DNA of 64,000 bases from Lysinibacillus sphaericus OT4b.31 (GTDB taxonomy: Bacteria; Bacillota; Bacilli; Bacillales_A; Planococcaceae). Under the pieces are notes generated by a model, which searched no databases, had not been told where the DNA came from, and worked only from the letters and a program-made list of their open reading frames with translations. Both the position numbers and the translations under genes were made by a program. The stretch is from assembly GCF_000392615.1 (NCBI RefSeq), contig NZ_KB933398.1, positions 20,707 to 84,706 of the forward strand, written 5' to 3'. Each line of letters opens with the position of its first letter. The first letter of the stretch is position 1. This document shows positions 48,183 to 59,374 of this stretch, in pieces.

Positions 48183-50207
48183 ATGAATCGAATATTTCGA
48201 TATACCATATTTTATTTACTGATTTTCTTAGTGATTATCGGTATATTTGGTACTTTCAACGGTGGTAAATCGCCAACGAAAGAAATTACTTATCCGGAGT
48301 TTTTAGAGGCTCTTGATAAGAATGAAATTACAGAAGCAAAAATTCAACCTGATAAATCAGTTTATATCGTTGAAGGTTCAATGAAAGGCTATGAAAAAGG
48401 CGAAAGTTTTACAGTGAACCTACCACGTGACAATCAATCATTAATGGATCGAATCGATGCTGCTGCGAAGGATAAGAATAGCAATATTGATTTTTTAAAA
48501 GCACCAGAAACTAGCGGATGGGTACAGTTTTTCACAGGGATTATCCCATTCATCATCATCATCTTCTTATTCTTCTTCCTAATGAGTCAATCTCAAGGTG
48601 GCGGCAATAAAGTAATGAGCTTTGGTAAAAGTAAAGCTAAACTTTATGATGATCAAAAGAAAAAAGTTCGTTTTACAGATGTAGCGGGTGCAGATGAAGA
48701 GAAGGCGGAACTTGTAGAGGTTGTTGACTTCTTAAAGGATCACCGCAAATTCACTGAAATCGGTGCACGTATTCCAAAAGGTATCTTACTTGTAGGTCCT
48801 CCAGGTACAGGTAAAACGTTACTTGCTCGTGCGGTAGCGGGTGAAGCTGGCGTTCCGTTCTTCTCAATTTCAGGTTCTGACTTCGTAGAAATGTTTGTCG
48901 GTGTCGGTGCATCACGTGTTCGTGATTTATTTGAAAACGCGAAGAAAAATGCACCATGTATCATTTTCATCGATGAAATTGATGCTGTAGGTCGCCAACG
49001 TGGCGCAGGTCTTGGTGGTGGACACGATGAGCGTGAACAAACACTGAACCAATTGTTAGTTGAAATGGATGGCTTTGGAGCAAATGAAGGTATTATTATC
49101 ATCGCCGCAACAAACCGCCCAGATATTTTAGATAAAGCATTATTACGTCCTGGTCGTTTTGACCGTCAAATTACAGTAGGGCATCCTGATGTAAAAGGTC
49201 GTGAAGCGATTTTAAAAGTGCATGCACGCAATAAACCTTTAGCAGATTCAGTTGATTTAGGAGCTGTAGCGCAACGTACACCTGGTTTCTCAGGTGCGGA
49301 CTTAGAAAACTTATTAAACGAAGCAGCTCTTGTAGCGGCACGTAAAAGTAAACGTTCGATAAATATGGCAGATATCGATGAGGCATCTGACCGAGTGATT
49401 GCAGGTCCGGCGAAAGCTAGTCGTGTGTATTCAGCCAAAGAGAAAAAACTTGTTTCCTTCCATGAGGCGGGGCATGTGGTTGTGGGTCTAGAACTTGATG
49501 AAGCGGATACAGTACACAAAGTAACAATCGTTCCTCGTGGTCAAGCGGGCGGTTATGCGATTATGTTACCGAAGGAAGAACGTTTCTTCACAACAAAACA
49601 AGAGCTTTTAGATCGCATAGCGGGCCTTCTTGGTGGTCGTGTAGCTGAGGAAATTGTACTGGGAGAAGTATCCACTGGTGCACATAATGACTTCCAAAAG
49701 GTAACAAGCATAGCTCGTGCAATGGTTACGGAATATGGTATGAGTGAGAATCTTGGCGCTATGCAATTTGGCTCAAGTCAGGGTGGCAATGTATTCTTAG
49801 GACGTGACTTTAATTCTGATCAAAATTATTCAGATTCGGTTGCCTATGAAATTGATAAAGAAATGCAAAAAATTATCGATACGCAATATGAGCGTACGAA
49901 ACGTATTTTAACGGAAAAACGTAATTTACTTGATTTAATTGCCACAACGTTGATGGAAAAAGAAACATTGAACGCGCAAGAAATTGAGCATTTACGTGAT
50001 CACGGGGTTTTACCAGAACCAGAGGTTGTTGAACAACTTGATGCTCCAAAAGTTGAAGCGCAGCCAATGTTAGAAAAGGTTAGTCAACAACCAGTTCTAA
50101 AAAAAGAGCTACTAAGTGATGAACCGAATCCAACAACAGCTGATTTACCGAAAGACGATGGTGAGCGACAAGATACACCAAAAGGTTTCGATGAAAAACG
50201 TGATTAA
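48183..50207 (+). CDS. ftsH: Membrane AAA+ metalloprotease FtsH
   Basis: 674 residues. Two membrane segments (about 5-24 and 116-135) flank an extracytoplasmic domain; then the AAA+ module with Walker A GPPGTGKT (205-212) and DEID (264-267), and the zinc protease site HEAGH (427-431). It degrades membrane and regulatory proteins and is needed for sporulation in B. subtilis. ATG 48183 follows AGGAGGCTGG; the upstream in-frame start at 48168 overlaps it. Confidence 0.97.
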   Translation: MNRIFRYTIFYLLIFLVIIGIFGTFNGGKSPTKEITYPEFLEALDKNEITEAKIQPDKSVYIVEGSMKGYEKGESFTVNLPRDNQSLMDRIDAAAKDKNSNIDFLKAPETSGWVQFFTGIIPFIIIIFLFFFLMSQSQGGGNKVMSFGKSKAKLYDDQKKKVRFTDVAGADEEKAELVEVVDFLKDHRKFTEIGARIPKGILLVGPPGTGKTLLARAVAGEAGVPFFSISGSDFVEMFVGVGASRVRDLFENAKKNAPCIIFIDEIDAVGRQRGAGLGGGHDEREQTLNQLLVEMDGFGANEGIIIIAATNRPDILDKALLRPGRFDRQITVGHPDVKGREAILKVHARNKPLADSVDLGAVAQRTPGFSGADLENLLNEAALVAARKSKRSINMADIDEASDRVIAGPAKASRVYSAKEKKLVSFHEAGHVVVGLELDEADTVHKVTIVPRGQAGGYAIMLPKEERFFTTKQELLDRIAGLLGGRVAEEIVLGEVSTGAHNDFQKVTSIARAMVTEYGMSENLGAMQFGSSQGGNVFLGRDFNSDQNYSDSVAYEIDKEMQKIIDTQYERTKRILTEKRNLLDLIATTLMEKETLNAQEIEHLRDHGVLPEPEVVEQLDAPKVEAQPMLEKVSQQPVLKKELLSDEPNPTTADLPKDDGERQDTPKGFDEKRD

Positions 50208-50217
50208 TTACGTAATG

Positions 50218-50250
50218 GACTGTTTACGAATTTCGTAAACAGTCTTTTTC
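50218..50250 (+). terminator. Terminator after ftsH
   Basis: GACTGTTTACGA (50218-50229) pairs with TCGTAAACAGTC (50233-50244), followed by five T. Confidence 0.88.
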
Positions 50251-50331
50251 TTTGCCTTTTTTTAGCATAAAGCTTTAGGATATAGTTAGTGTATTGTGCA
50301 TTTGCATAATAAATGGATAGGAGTGTTGAAC

Positions 50332-51165
50332 ATGGGAAACGTAACATTGAATAATGGTCTTGAAATGCCGTTAGTGGGCTATGGGGTCTTTCGTGTGCCA
50401 CAAGGCGAGGACTTGGCAGAGGCCGTGAAAACAGCCATTGCAAAAGGTTATCGTAGTATAGATACAGCGCAAGTGTATCGGAACGAAGAAAGTGTTGGAC
50501 AAGGAATTCGTGCAGCAATCGCTGAAGGATTAGTAACACGTGAAGAACTATTTGTGACATCAAAGGTGTGGAACGACGGGCTTTCCTATGAAGAAACACT
50601 TACAGCCTATGATCGTAGTCTAGAAAAATTAGGGTTAGAATATTTAGACCTATATTTGGTTCATTGGCCTGGTATAGATACAAATCATATTGAAGCATAT
50701 AAAGCGCTTGAAAAAATTTATCAAGATGGTCGTGTGCGCTCAATTGGTGTAAGCAACTTTCATGTGCACCATCTAGAAAATTTATTGAGAGAGACAACGG
50801 TTATCCCAGTTATCAATCAAATTGAATTCCATCCGCATTTAACGCAAGAGGAAGTGCGCGCATATTGTAAGGAACATGCTATTCAAGTGGAGGCATGGTC
50901 ACCACTGATGAATGGTGCCTTGTTGGAGGAAGAATTGATTCAAGAGTTAGCAGCAAAATATAGCAGAACACCAGCACAAATTGTTTTACGTTATGATGTT
51001 CAGCATGGTGTTGTAACAATTCCAAAAACAATGACGCCTGCTCGTATGACAGAAAATCTAGATGTCTTTAATTTTTCGCTGACGGATGAAGAAATGGCGA
51101 AGTTAGATGCAATAAACGATGGCTTGCGTTGTGGTCCAGACCCTGAAAAATTTAATTTTAAATAA
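50332..51165 (+). CDS. Aldo/keto reductase (AKR5-like)
   Basis: 277 residues, a TIM-barrel NADPH-dependent reductase. The catalytic tetrad is D44, Y49, K78 and H111. The sequence resembles B. subtilis YvgN/YtbE and 2,5-diketo-gluconate reductase-like enzymes, which reduce methylglyoxal and other carbonyls; the substrate here is unknown. ATG 50332 follows TAGGAG. The gene stands alone between two terminators, inserted between ftsH and coaX, which are adjacent in B. subtilis. Confidence 0.92.
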   Translation: MGNVTLNNGLEMPLVGYGVFRVPQGEDLAEAVKTAIAKGYRSIDTAQVYRNEESVGQGIRAAIAEGLVTREELFVTSKVWNDGLSYEETLTAYDRSLEKLGLEYLDLYLVHWPGIDTNHIEAYKALEKIYQDGRVRSIGVSNFHVHHLENLLRETTVIPVINQIEFHPHLTQEEVRAYCKEHAIQVEAWSPLMNGALLEEELIQELAAKYSRTPAQIVLRYDVQHGVVTIPKTMTPARMTENLDVFNFSLTDEEMAKLDAINDGLRCGPDPEKFNFK

Positions 51166-51171
51166 TGTTTC

Positions 51172-51210
51172 AAGGAGCAACCTTCAGTACATGTTGGTTT
51201 GCTCCTTTTG
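51172..51210 (+). terminator. Terminator after the aldo/keto reductase gene
   Basis: AAGGAGCAA (51172-51180) pairs with TTGCTCCTT (51199-51207), then TTG. Confidence 0.7.
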
Positions 51211-51475
51211 TCATGAGTATGATTGCTATTTCCTTGGTTTAAAATTATGGTATCATTTTCTAAAGTGTTCTAACTTTTATCAGTAGAGAGCTTTGCTGAG
51301 CTCAGTTCAACAAGTTGTTAATTCAGTGGACGTTAGAATGCCTACTGAATAAAGTTATAGCCTCTAAAGAATGTCGCAGAATAGCAATCGTGTTGATTGA
51401 CTTTGTGCGAACAAAGTACAAACTCATTAGACTGAAAAGCGGACAGGAAAACTTTCGTCGAGGCACAAGGGATAT
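51211..51475 (+). other. Leader/intergenic region upstream of coaX
   Basis: An extended -10, TGG followed by TATCAT (51251-51256), may start a ~230-nt leader to coaX. ATTCAGT and ACTGAAT can pair across 16 nt near 51320-51350. An open frame continuous with coaX runs through from 51315, but it has no ribosome-binding site and no similarity to the family. Confidence 0.4.
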
Positions 51476-51488
51476 GGAGGCTTCAGGC

Positions 51489-52256
51489 ATGATTTTAGTA
51501 TTAGATGCAGGAAATTCAAATATAGTATTAGGCGTTTATGATGCTAATGACCAACTAGCATACCATTGGCGAATGGTGACCGATCTTCATAAAACGGAAG
51601 ATGAGTATGCGATGCAAGTACAGGCATTTTTTCATCATGCAGGCATTTCATTTGAACAAATTACAGGCATTATTATATCCTCGGTTGTACCGCCAATAAT
51701 GTTTTCATTAGAAGCGATGTGCCGGAAGTATTTTCAAAAAAAACCTCTTGTCGTGGGTCCGGGTGTGAAAACAGGATTAAATATTAAATACGAAAATCCA
51801 AGAGAAGTTGGCTCAGATCGTATAGTTAATGCTATAGCAGCGCTTGATGAATACAAGACACCACTCATTATTGTTGATTTTGGTACGGCGACAACATTTT
51901 GTTATTTGAATGAAAAGGGCGACTATATGGGTGGTGCTATTGCTCCGGGTATTACCATTTCCACAGAGGCATTGTATACGCAGGCGGCTAGATTACCACG
52001 TATCGAAATAATGCAACCTACACATATTGTTGGGAAAACAACCGTTTCTGCAATGCAGGCGGGAATTTTTTATGGCTTTGTTGGGCAAGTTGAGGGCATC
52101 GTTAATCGCATGAAGGCACAAAGTAAGGAAGAGCCGCTTGTTATTGCAACTGGTGGGTTAGCAAATTTAATTGCTGGAGAGACGCAAGCTATTGATGTAG
52201 TCGATCCGTTTTTAACATTAAAAGGCTTATATAAGCTATATAAACGCAACTACTAA
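51489..52256 (+). CDS. coaX: Type III pantothenate kinase
   Basis: 255 residues. First step of CoA synthesis. The acetate/sugar kinase/Hsc70/actin fold is shown by [17 protein letters not shown] at the start, DFGTATTF and [11 protein letters not shown] 51489 is 8 nt after GGAGG, and the family starts exactly here; an open 58-codon extension upstream is discounted. Confidence 0.95.
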   Translation: MILVLDAGNSNIVLGVYDANDQLAYHWRMVTDLHKTEDEYAMQVQAFFHHAGISFEQITGIIISSVVPPIMFSLEAMCRKYFQKKPLVVGPGVKTGLNIKYENPREVGSDRIVNAIAALDEYKTPLIIVDFGTATTFCYLNEKGDYMGGAIAPGITISTEALYTQAARLPRIEIMQPTHIVGKTTVSAMQAGIFYGFVGQVEGIVNRMKAQSKEEPLVIATGGLANLIAGETQAIDVVDPFLTLKGLYKLYKRNY

Positions 52257-52276
52257 GAAATGAGGGACTATCATCT

Positions 52277-53158
52277 ATGAAAGATTATTTAGTAAGAGGT
52301 TTAGGGTTTAATGGGCAGGTCCGTGTTTTTGCAGCCTGTACAACAGCGACAGTGGGAGAAGCCCAACGTCGTCACAATACATGGCCGATCGTGTCGGCGG
52401 CACTTGGTCGTTCCATGACAGCGGGTGTAATGATGGGAGCTATGTTGAAAGGTGAAGAAAAAATTACCGTTAAAATTGAAGGTGATGGTCCAATCGGTCC
52501 TATGGTGATTGATAGTAATGCCAAGGGTGAAGTTCGTGGCTTTGTGACAAATCCACACGTGCATTTTGATTTAAATGAGTACGGTAAGTTAGATGTGCGT
52601 GCAGGTGTTGGGACAGAGGGTGCATTAACGGTTGTAAAAGACCTTGGCCTACGTGATATGTTCTCCGGACAAACGCCAATCGTATCAGGGGAAATTGCAG
52701 AAGACTTTACTTACTATTTTGCTACTTCTGAGCAGGTGCCATCATCTGTAGGTTTGGGTGTATTAGTAAATCCGGATAACACGATTCTTGCAGCTGGTGG
52801 TTTTATTCTTCAGCTAATGCCAGGCTGTGAAGAAGAAACAATAAATGAAATCGAGCAACATCTTGCGACTTTAGAGCCTGTTTCAAAAATGATTGAAAAA
52901 GGCTTCACACCAGAACAAATTTTAGAAGCTGTTTTAGGGAAAGATCATGTCCGAATTTTAGATTCAATGCCGGTTGAATTTAAATGTCAATGTTCAAAAG
53001 AGCGATTTGGTGCAGCAATTTTAGGATTGGGGTCAGCAGAAATACAAGAAATGATTGTAGAAGATGGCCAAGCGGAAGCGCAATGTCATTTCTGTTTAGA
53101 AACATATCATTTTGCAAAAGAAGAGCTAGAAGGGTTCATCGATGAGCTCAACGCGTAA
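52277..53158 (+). CDS. hslO: Redox-regulated chaperone Hsp33
   Basis: 293 residues. The C-terminal zinc switch has C237, C239 (CQC) and C270, C273 (CHFC), which release zinc and form disulfides on oxidation, activating the holdase. It follows coaX by 20 bp, and its end overlaps the next gene by 17 nt. Confidence 0.96.
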   Translation: MKDYLVRGLGFNGQVRVFAACTTATVGEAQRRHNTWPIVSAALGRSMTAGVMMGAMLKGEEKITVKIEGDGPIGPMVIDSNAKGEVRGFVTNPHVHFDLNEYGKLDVRAGVGTEGALTVVKDLGLRDMFSGQTPIVSGEIAEDFTYYFATSEQVPSSVGLGVLVNPDNTILAAGGFILQLMPGCEEETINEIEQHLATLEPVSKMIEKGFTPEQILEAVLGKDHVRILDSMPVEFKCQCSKERFGAAILGLGSAEIQEMIVEDGQAEAQCHFCLETYHFAKEELEGFIDELNA

Positions 53159-54107
53159 TCGACGGCCTCTAGCTTCTACCACATCCAACCAAACGCACTT
53201 ATCGCAACGTCGTTTAAAGACGAAACCGGTTTTAATAGTACTCGCTATTTTGTTATTAGGAAATGTTTTATGGTTTATAGCTTGGATGGTTCCCAATAAA
53301 GCACAGGAAATCGGTAGTGACGAACAAGTTGCTACCATTGACGGTGATGCTATAACACGCCAAGAGTGGATGATTGCTATGGAAGAACGTTATGGCAAAG
53401 AGACATTACAAAATTTAGTCAATGAATCCGTAATGGAGAAGGCAGCAAAAAAATTTAAAATTAAAGTATCGGATAAAGAAATTGATTTAGAGCTTGCTTT
53501 AATGCGCTCAGCTCAAGATAAATTCGATACGGCAATGCAAAACCTCTCAGCTGAACAACTACGACAAAAAATACGTTCGCAGCTTATTTTAGATAAGGTA
53601 CTTACAAAAGATGTGGTCATTAAAGAGGATAGTATAGAAAAATACTATGAGGAAAATAAGGCCCTTTACAATATTGAAACAAGCTATCGTACAGATTTTA
53701 TCGAAGTAGAATCCAAAAAAGAAGCTGAGGAAGCATTAAGCGAACTGAAAAGCGGTTCTGATTTTTCAGTACTAGCCCGTGAAATTTCAGTGGATAGTGC
53801 ATCCGCAAGTTTAGGTGGAGATATTGGCTTTTTAACAGACAAACAGGACAATATCGAGCCTGCAATACTGAAGGCAGCTAAAGCATTATCAGCTAAAGAG
53901 GTTAGTAAGGTATTTAAGCTAGATAATGGCCACTATGGCATTGTGCAAGTGCAAGAAGTAATAGAGGGTCAATCCTTTACATATGACGATGTGAAAGAAC
54001 ATATTGAACGTGAGCTTGCACTAGAACAGTTACCACAGTCTATGACACCAGAAGCATTTTGGTCAGAATTTAAAGCAACTTGGTACTACGGAGAAGAAAA
54101 GAAATGA
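53142..54107 (+). CDS. yacD: Membrane-anchored peptidyl-prolyl isomerase (YacD/PrsA-like)
   Basis: 321 residues: a basic N-terminus, one membrane segment at about 30-50, a SurA/PrsA-like N-domain, and a parvulin domain at about 180-280 ([20 protein letters not shown]). There is no lipobox cysteine, so unlike PrsA it is held by an uncleaved signal anchor. It is expected to fold secreted proteins. Its start lies inside hslO. The hslO-yacD-cysK order is that of B. subtilis. Confidence 0.88.
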   Translation: MSSTRNRRPLASTTSNQTHLSQRRLKTKPVLIVLAILLLGNVLWFIAWMVPNKAQEIGSDEQVATIDGDAITRQEWMIAMEERYGKETLQNLVNESVMEKAAKKFKIKVSDKEIDLELALMRSAQDKFDTAMQNLSAEQLRQKIRSQLILDKVLTKDVVIKEDSIEKYYEENKALYNIETSYRTDFIEVESKKEAEEALSELKSGSDFSVLAREISVDSASASLGGDIGFLTDKQDNIEPAILKAAKALSAKEVSKVFKLDNGHYGIVQVQEVIEGQSFTYDDVKEHIERELALEQLPQSMTPEAFWSEFKATWYYGEEKK

Positions 54108-54109
54108 TG

Positions 54110-54142
54110 AGAAGCCAGAAAGTTGCATACTTTCTGGCTTCT
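54110..54142 (+). terminator. Terminator after yacD
   Basis: A perfect 13-bp stem AGAAGCCAGAAAG / CTTTCTGGCTTCT with a 7-nt loop. No T run follows, so termination may be partial. Confidence 0.6.
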
Positions 54143-54174
54143 AATAAATATTCTGAAAATATAAGTTTTATTTA

Positions 54175-54204
54175 TTGACAATCGAATGGAAAACTTGATA
54201 AAAT
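54175..54204 (+). promoter_or_regulatory. Sigma-A promoter of cysK
   Basis: -35 TTGACA (54175-54180), 18-bp spacer, -10 TAAAAT (54199-54204) preceded by TGA. I could not identify a CymR site with confidence. Confidence 0.7.
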
Positions 54205-54256
54205 ACAAAATAAGTAAAACCTATAAAAATAGTAGGGATTGGGAGTGGGATGATCA

Positions 54257-55186
54257 ATGAGTAAATTAGCAAACTCAGTAGCTGAATTAGTTGGTAAAAC
54301 GCCAATCGTAAAATTAAATCATGCAACAAATGAAAATGAAGGTACAGTATACGTAAAATTAGAATATTTTAACCCAGGTAGTTCAGTAAAAGACCGTTTA
54401 GCATTAGCGATGATCGAAGCAGCTGAAAAAGATGGTACTTTAAAACCTGGTGGCACAATTATTGAACCAACTTCGGGTAATACAGGGATTGGTTTAGCTA
54501 TGATTGCTGCGGCAAAAGGCTATAAATCGATTTTAGTAATGCCAGAAACGATGAGTTTAGAGCGTCGTAATTTATTGCGTGCTTATGGTGCAGACCTTGT
54601 GTTAACACCAGGGCCAGCAGGTATGAAAGGTGCAATTGCAAAAGCAGAAGAATTATCTGCAGAGCATGGCTACTTCCTCCCACAACAATTCACAAACCCA
54701 GCAAATGCTGTTGTTCACCGTTTAACAACAGGTCCTGAAATCGTAGAAGCATTCGAAGGTTTAAAATTGGATGCATTTGTAGCGGGTGTTGGTACAGGTG
54801 GTACAATCACAGGTGCTGGTGGCGTATTAAAAGAAAAATACCCAGAAATCGAAATTATCGCTGTTGAACCAAAAGATTCCCCAGTGTTGTCAGGCGGGCA
54901 ACCGGGTCCACATAAAATCCAAGGTATTGGTGCTGGCTTCGTACCTGAAGTTTTAGATACAGATGTTTATTCTTCAGTATTCCCTGTAGAAAACGAAATT
55001 GCTTTTGATGTAGCTCGAAAAGTTGCGCGAGAAGAAGGTATCTTATGTGGTATTTCTTCAGGTGCAGCTATCTACGCTGCCATTGAAACGGCTAAACGTT
55101 TAGGAAAAGGTTCAAACGTTCTTGCCATTGTTCCTTCAAATGGTGAGCGTTACCTATCAACTCCTTTATATCAATTTGAAGACTAA
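54257..55186 (+). CDS. cysK: Cysteine synthase (O-acetylserine sulfhydrylase)
   Basis: 309 residues, fold-type II PLP enzyme. The PLP lysine is K45 in SSVKDRLAL; the substrate loop [10 protein letters not shown] and the phosphate-binding GTGGTITG are intact. It makes cysteine from O-acetylserine and sulfide. It has its own promoter and terminator. Confidence 0.96.
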   Translation: MSKLANSVAELVGKTPIVKLNHATNENEGTVYVKLEYFNPGSSVKDRLALAMIEAAEKDGTLKPGGTIIEPTSGNTGIGLAMIAAAKGYKSILVMPETMSLERRNLLRAYGADLVLTPGPAGMKGAIAKAEELSAEHGYFLPQQFTNPANAVVHRLTTGPEIVEAFEGLKLDAFVAGVGTGGTITGAGGVLKEKYPEIEIIAVEPKDSPVLSGGQPGPHKIQGIGAGFVPEVLDTDVYSSVFPVENEIAFDVARKVAREEGILCGISSGAAIYAAIETAKRLGKGSNVLAIVPSNGERYLSTPLYQFED

Positions 55187-55200
55187 TCTTACTTTTTGTT

Positions 55201-55232
55201 ACGAGACTCCATTAATTGGAGTCTCGTTTTTC
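55201..55232 (+). terminator. Terminator after cysK
   Basis: ACGAGACTCC (55201-55210) pairs with GGAGTCTCGT (55218-55227), followed by T run. Confidence 0.88.
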
Positions 55233-55313
55233 ATTTCGCAAAAAAAATTAGCCTCTCTGCATTTTTCACGTTAAGATGGAATCACATCATAAGTTTTAAA
55301 GGGGAGTTGCAAC

Positions 55314-56723
55314 GTGAGGACATTACATACGACAACATTGACGATGGATGCAGACGCATTTTTTTATAGCTATAAAAGGCAAACAGAAGAAGAACAGGCA
55401 CATGTTTTTTTAGAAAGTGGACGTGGAGGACATTTTAACATTGCTGCTTGGCAACCATTAGCAACAGCACAGTCGATTGAGGATGGCTTGCATGTAAGAT
55501 GGAGAAATGGGAATAGCGAAATTTTATACGGGGAACCACTTGCTTTACTGGAAGAATTAGTCGCAAAATATCAAATTCCTTATAATGGGGAGCTCCCTGT
55601 TTTCCAGGGGGGAGCGATTGGCTTTGTGTCTTATGATTATGCACGCAAAATTGAAGTGTTGCCAGAGCTAGCGACGGACGATTTGGCTGTGCCAGATATT
55701 TATTTTTACATTTTTGACTGCTGGGCCGTACATGATGTAAAGACGAACAGCGTTACGCTTATGAAACTAGAAGGCTGTGATGTGAATCTGGAGGAGCGAT
55801 CACATGCATGGCAGGCTGCAGCTCAAGAAGGCTTTGCTACACGCAAATTCGAAAAGGCAAGTGCAGTTGAGGTTGTAAATGATGAAAGTGAATTGCTCGT
55901 ATCTTTGGCGGGGACTGATTTTGAAGCGGCAGTAAGTAAAATCCAAACATATATCGCGCAAGGGGATGTATTTCAGGTGAATTTGTCTGTACGTCAATCA
56001 AAAAAATTAAATGCTACAGCTATGGATGTGTATGAGGCATTACGTGCATTTAATCCTTCACCTTATATGGCTTACATTGAAGCGCCTGATTTTGCTGTTG
56101 TATCTGGTTCGCCAGAGTTGCTAGTGAAACGCCACGGAAGAGATTTATCAACGCGACCAATTGCAGGAACGCGCCCAAGAGGTAAATCACAAGAGGAAGA
56201 CTTAGCATTAGCACAGGAATTAATTGATAACGAGAAGGAACGCGCTGAGCATGTGATGCTTGTCGATTTAGAACGTAATGATTTAGGGAGAGTATCAGCC
56301 TATGGAACTGTTGAGGTAGACGAGTTCATGGTTATTGAACGCTACTCACATGTAATGCATATTGTTTCTAATGTTCGGGGTGAAATAGCTGAAGGCAAAA
56401 CCAATGCTGATGTAGTTCGTGCGATGTTCCCGGGTGGAACCATTACAGGGGCACCTAAAATACGAACAATGGAAATAATTGAGGAACTAGAGTCAGTGCG
56501 TCGAGGGTTATATACAGGGTCCATCGGCTGGTTAGGCTATACGGGTGATATGGAGTTTAATATTGTGATACGAACAGCATTTATCCAAGATGGCGTAGCC
56601 CATATTCAAGCAGGTGCAGGTATAGTTATTGATTCTATTCCAGCAAGGGAATACCAAGAGTCTTTAAATAAGGCGAAAGCGATGTGGCAGGCAAAGGCGA
56701 TGGCAGAGGAGCGAGTAAAATGA
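55314..56723 (+). CDS. pabB: Aminodeoxychorismate synthase component I
   Basis: 469 residues of the chorismate-binding family. The C-terminal catalytic part shows GDVFQVNLS, the PIAGTRPRG motif, [17 protein letters not shown] and [11 protein letters not shown]. The TrpE-like fold alone cannot exclude anthranilate synthase, but the neighbours pabA, pabC and folP make PabB the clear choice. GTG 55314 is 7 nt after GGGGAG. Its stop overlaps pabA (ATGA). Confidence 0.92.
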   Translation: MRTLHTTTLTMDADAFFYSYKRQTEEEQAHVFLESGRGGHFNIAAWQPLATAQSIEDGLHVRWRNGNSEILYGEPLALLEELVAKYQIPYNGELPVFQGGAIGFVSYDYARKIEVLPELATDDLAVPDIYFYIFDCWAVHDVKTNSVTLMKLEGCDVNLEERSHAWQAAAQEGFATRKFEKASAVEVVNDESELLVSLAGTDFEAAVSKIQTYIAQGDVFQVNLSVRQSKKLNATAMDVYEALRAFNPSPYMAYIEAPDFAVVSGSPELLVKRHGRDLSTRPIAGTRPRGKSQEEDLALAQELIDNEKERAEHVMLVDLERNDLGRVSAYGTVEVDEFMVIERYSHVMHIVSNVRGEIAEGKTNADVVRAMFPGGTITGAPKIRTMEIIEELESVRRGLYTGSIGWLGYTGDMEFNIVIRTAFIQDGVAHIQAGAGIVIDSIPAREYQESLNKAKAMWQAKAMAEERVK

Positions 56724-57301
56724 TTTTAATGATTGATAACTATGATTCTTTTACGTATAACCTTGTTCAGTATTTTGGAGAGTTTGGGCATGAACTGGTC
56801 GTGAAGCGAAACGATGTGTTAACGGTGCAAGATATTGAACAGCTTGCCCCAGATATGATTGTTATTTCCCCAGGGCCATGTAGTCCAAACGAAGCCGGAG
56901 AAAGCCTAAATATCATCAAGTATTTCGCGGGAAATATTCCGATTTTAGGGGTTTGTCTCGGTCATCAAGCAATTGCACAAGTTTTTGGTGGCAATGTTAT
57001 TCGTGCTGAGCGATTAATGCACGGTAAGACATCTCCAGTGTTGCATGCTGAGATTGGCCTACATACAGGTATGCCAAATCCATTTCAAGCAACTCGTTAT
57101 CACTCGCTTATTGTAGAGAAGGATTCATTACCAGAATGCTTCGAAGTGACAGCATGGACTATGGAAGGTGAAATTATGGGTATTCGACATAAGGATTATC
57201 CAATTGAAGGTGTTCAATATCATCCCGAGTCTATCATGACAGAGCAGGGCAAAAAACTGTTGCACCATTTTATAGAACTGTACGTAGAGGGAGCAAGATA
57301 A
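56720..57301 (+). CDS. pabA: Aminodeoxychorismate/anthranilate synthase glutamine amidotransferase
   Basis: 193 residues, class I amidotransferase. The triad is C79 in GVCLGHQ and H168/E170 in YHPES. It supplies ammonia to PabB, and in B. subtilis the same protein also serves TrpE. ATG 56720 is chosen for its 4-nt overlap with pabB and the family start [15 protein letters not shown]; an upstream in-frame start is discounted. Confidence 0.95.
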   Translation: MILMIDNYDSFTYNLVQYFGEFGHELVVKRNDVLTVQDIEQLAPDMIVISPGPCSPNEAGESLNIIKYFAGNIPILGVCLGHQAIAQVFGGNVIRAERLMHGKTSPVLHAEIGLHTGMPNPFQATRYHSLIVEKDSLPECFEVTAWTMEGEIMGIRHKDYPIEGVQYHPESIMTEQGKKLLHHFIELYVEGAR

Positions 57302-58141
57302 ATGCAGTGCTGGATGAACGGAAATTATATAGCGGCAGCAGATTTACGAATTTCCCCATTTGATCATGGTTTTTTATATGGGCTTGGTTTTTTTGAAACA
57401 TTTCGAACATACAACGGGAAAGTGTTGGATTGGGCGGCTCATATAGAAAGGTTACAGGCAGCTCTTGCGCAATACCGTATTTACATGCCCTATTCAAAGG
57501 ATGATTTACTTGCAGTGATCGACCATTTAAATATTGTGGCTGGCGGTCAAGATGGTTATTTTCGTATAAATGTATCGGCTGGAGATCATGGAATTGGTTT
57601 ACAGCCAATGGAGTATAGGAAGCCAAATGTAATCGTTTTTCGTAAGGAGTTACATGATACCCCTCGTGGCAAGGAAAAAACAGCGCGATGGTTAGAGACA
57701 CGACGTAATACTCCTGAATGTGATATTCGTGTGAAGTCACATCATTATGGCAATAACGTTTTAGGGCGCTTTGAATTGCCGTCTTTGGTGGAACAAGAAG
57801 GTTTCTTTTTAACGGGTGCTGGCTATGTAGCGGAAGGCGTTACATCTAATATTTTTTGGGTGAAAAATGATATACTATATACGCCTTCCTTAGAGGCGGG
57901 CATCTTACCTGGGATTACACGGGCATGGGTAATTGAGCGAGCGCAGTCTCTTGGCATTAAAGTGCAGATAGGGCTTTTTGCTAAAAATGAGACAGAGCAA
58001 GGTACAGAATGCTTTATTACAAATTCTGTGCAAGAGCTTGTTCCAATTCGAGCATTAGAGAACGTGCAGCTACTTGGCAATAAAGGACCTATTTATTTGC
58101 GATTACATGAAGCGTTCGTAAAGGAAATGGAACAAGGATAA
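57302..58141 (+). CDS. pabC: 4-amino-4-deoxychorismate lyase
   Basis: 279 residues, fold-type IV PLP enzyme, with DHGFLYGLGFFET near the start and KSHHYGNNVLG for the PLP lysine region. It releases p-aminobenzoate and pyruvate. A D-amino-acid or branched-chain aminotransferase would look similar, but the context fixes the role. It abuts pabA. Confidence 0.92.
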   Translation: MQCWMNGNYIAAADLRISPFDHGFLYGLGFFETFRTYNGKVLDWAAHIERLQAALAQYRIYMPYSKDDLLAVIDHLNIVAGGQDGYFRINVSAGDHGIGLQPMEYRKPNVIVFRKELHDTPRGKEKTARWLETRRNTPECDIRVKSHHYGNNVLGRFELPSLVEQEGFFLTGAGYVAEGVTSNIFWVKNDILYTPSLEAGILPGITRAWVIERAQSLGIKVQIGLFAKNETEQGTECFITNSVQELVPIRALENVQLLGNKGPIYLRLHEAFVKEMEQG

Positions 58142-58154
58142 AAGGAGTATCAAT

Positions 58155-59009
58155 ATGCTAGAAAAATATAAAAATCCGTTAACGATTAACGGAATTACTT
58201 TAGACTATACTAGGGAAACGTTTGTCATGGGGATTTTAAATGTCACGCCTGATTCTTTTTCAGATGGAGGCAAGTACAATAACGTCGCGTCAGCTGTCGA
58301 ACAAGCGAAGAAGATGGTAGCTGAAGGAGCTAAAATTATTGATGTTGGCGGTGAATCCACACGGCCGGGCTATGAGCGCATTTCCGATGAAGATGAGATT
58401 GGACGTATTGTGCCGGTTATTCAAGCCTTGCTTGCGGAAGTGCCAGCTATTATTTCAGTTGATACGTATAAAGCGAATGTGGCACGTGCAGGGATTGAAG
58501 CAGGTGCACATATCATTAACGATATTTGGGGTGCAAAGGCAGAGCCTGCGATCGCCCAGGTTGCAGCACAACTAAATGTGCCTATCATTTTAATGCATAA
58601 TCGTGAAAACCAGAACTATGGTGCTGATTTTTGGGCAACAGCACAGGCTGACTTAGAAGAAAGTATTACCATTGTCAAGAAGGCTGGTGTACCCGATCAT
58701 CATATTATTTTAGACCCAGGTATCGGCTTTGCGAAAACGACAGCTCAAAATATTGAAATGATGCAGCATTTAGATGATTTAGTAGCTATAGGTTATCCCG
58801 TGCTACTGGCAACATCGCGTAAGTCAATGATTGGTAATGTATTGAAGCTTCCAGTTGAGGAGCGTTTAGAAGGTACCAGTGCAACAGTTGTTTATGGCAT
58901 TGAAAAGGGGTGTCATATGATTCGTGTGCATGATGTGAAGGAAATGGCGCGTGCGACGTATATGACGGATGTGTTAGTGGGTAAACGACTGTACGAGGAG
59001 GAAGCTTAA
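58155..59009 (+). CDS. folP: Dihydropteroate synthase
   Basis: 284 residues, TIM barrel. It joins p-aminobenzoate to the pterin, and is the sulfonamide target. Motifs are GILNVTPDSFSDGG, DVGGESTRPGYE and DPGIGFAKT. It follows pabC by 13 bp and overlaps folB by one base. Confidence 0.96.
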   Translation: MLEKYKNPLTINGITLDYTRETFVMGILNVTPDSFSDGGKYNNVASAVEQAKKMVAEGAKIIDVGGESTRPGYERISDEDEIGRIVPVIQALLAEVPAIISVDTYKANVARAGIEAGAHIINDIWGAKAEPAIAQVAAQLNVPIILMHNRENQNYGADFWATAQADLEESITIVKKAGVPDHHIILDPGIGFAKTTAQNIEMMQHLDDLVAIGYPVLLATSRKSMIGNVLKLPVEERLEGTSATVVYGIEKGCHMIRVHDVKEMARATYMTDVLVGKRLYEEEA

Positions 59010-59374
59010 TGGATTATATTCATTTAAAGGACATGCAGTTTTATGGCTATCATGGTGTGTTAGAAGCGGAAACAACGCTCGGACAACGCTTCCGTGCCAA
59101 TGTTTCACTCGCGGTGGATATGACTCAAGCTGGTGAAACGGATGATTTGGTATATACTGTGAATTATGCTGAGGTTTATGCGATATGTCGAGATATTGTA
59201 GAGGGTCAACCCTTCAAGCTAATTGAAGCGCTTGTATCAAAAATGGCAAACACCATACTCAAGGCATATCCTGACAAAGTTAAAGGTGTCCGTGTGGAGC
59301 TCATTAAGCCAGATCCACCGATACATGGCTATTACAAAGAGGTGTCTGTTGAAATGACAAGAGGTGAATTCTGA
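59009..59374 (+). CDS. folB: Dihydroneopterin aldolase
   Basis: 121 residues. It cuts dihydroneopterin to the hydroxymethyl pterin. Typical segments are FYGYHGVLEAETTLGQRF and the C-terminal KPDPPIHGYYKEVSVE. The start overlaps the folP stop (TAATG) and the end overlaps folK (TGATG). Confidence 0.95.
   Translation: MDYIHLKDMQFYGYHGVLEAETTLGQRFRANVSLAVDMTQAGETDDLVYTVNYAEVYAICRDIVEGQPFKLIEALVSKMANTILKAYPDKVKGVRVELIKPDPPIHGYYKEVSVEMTRGEF

Noticed and set aside
51315..51488. 58-codon in-frame extension upstream of coaX
   Set aside because: CoaX homologues begin at the ATG 51489, which has a good ribosome-binding site; the extension has no similarity and is only an open frame.
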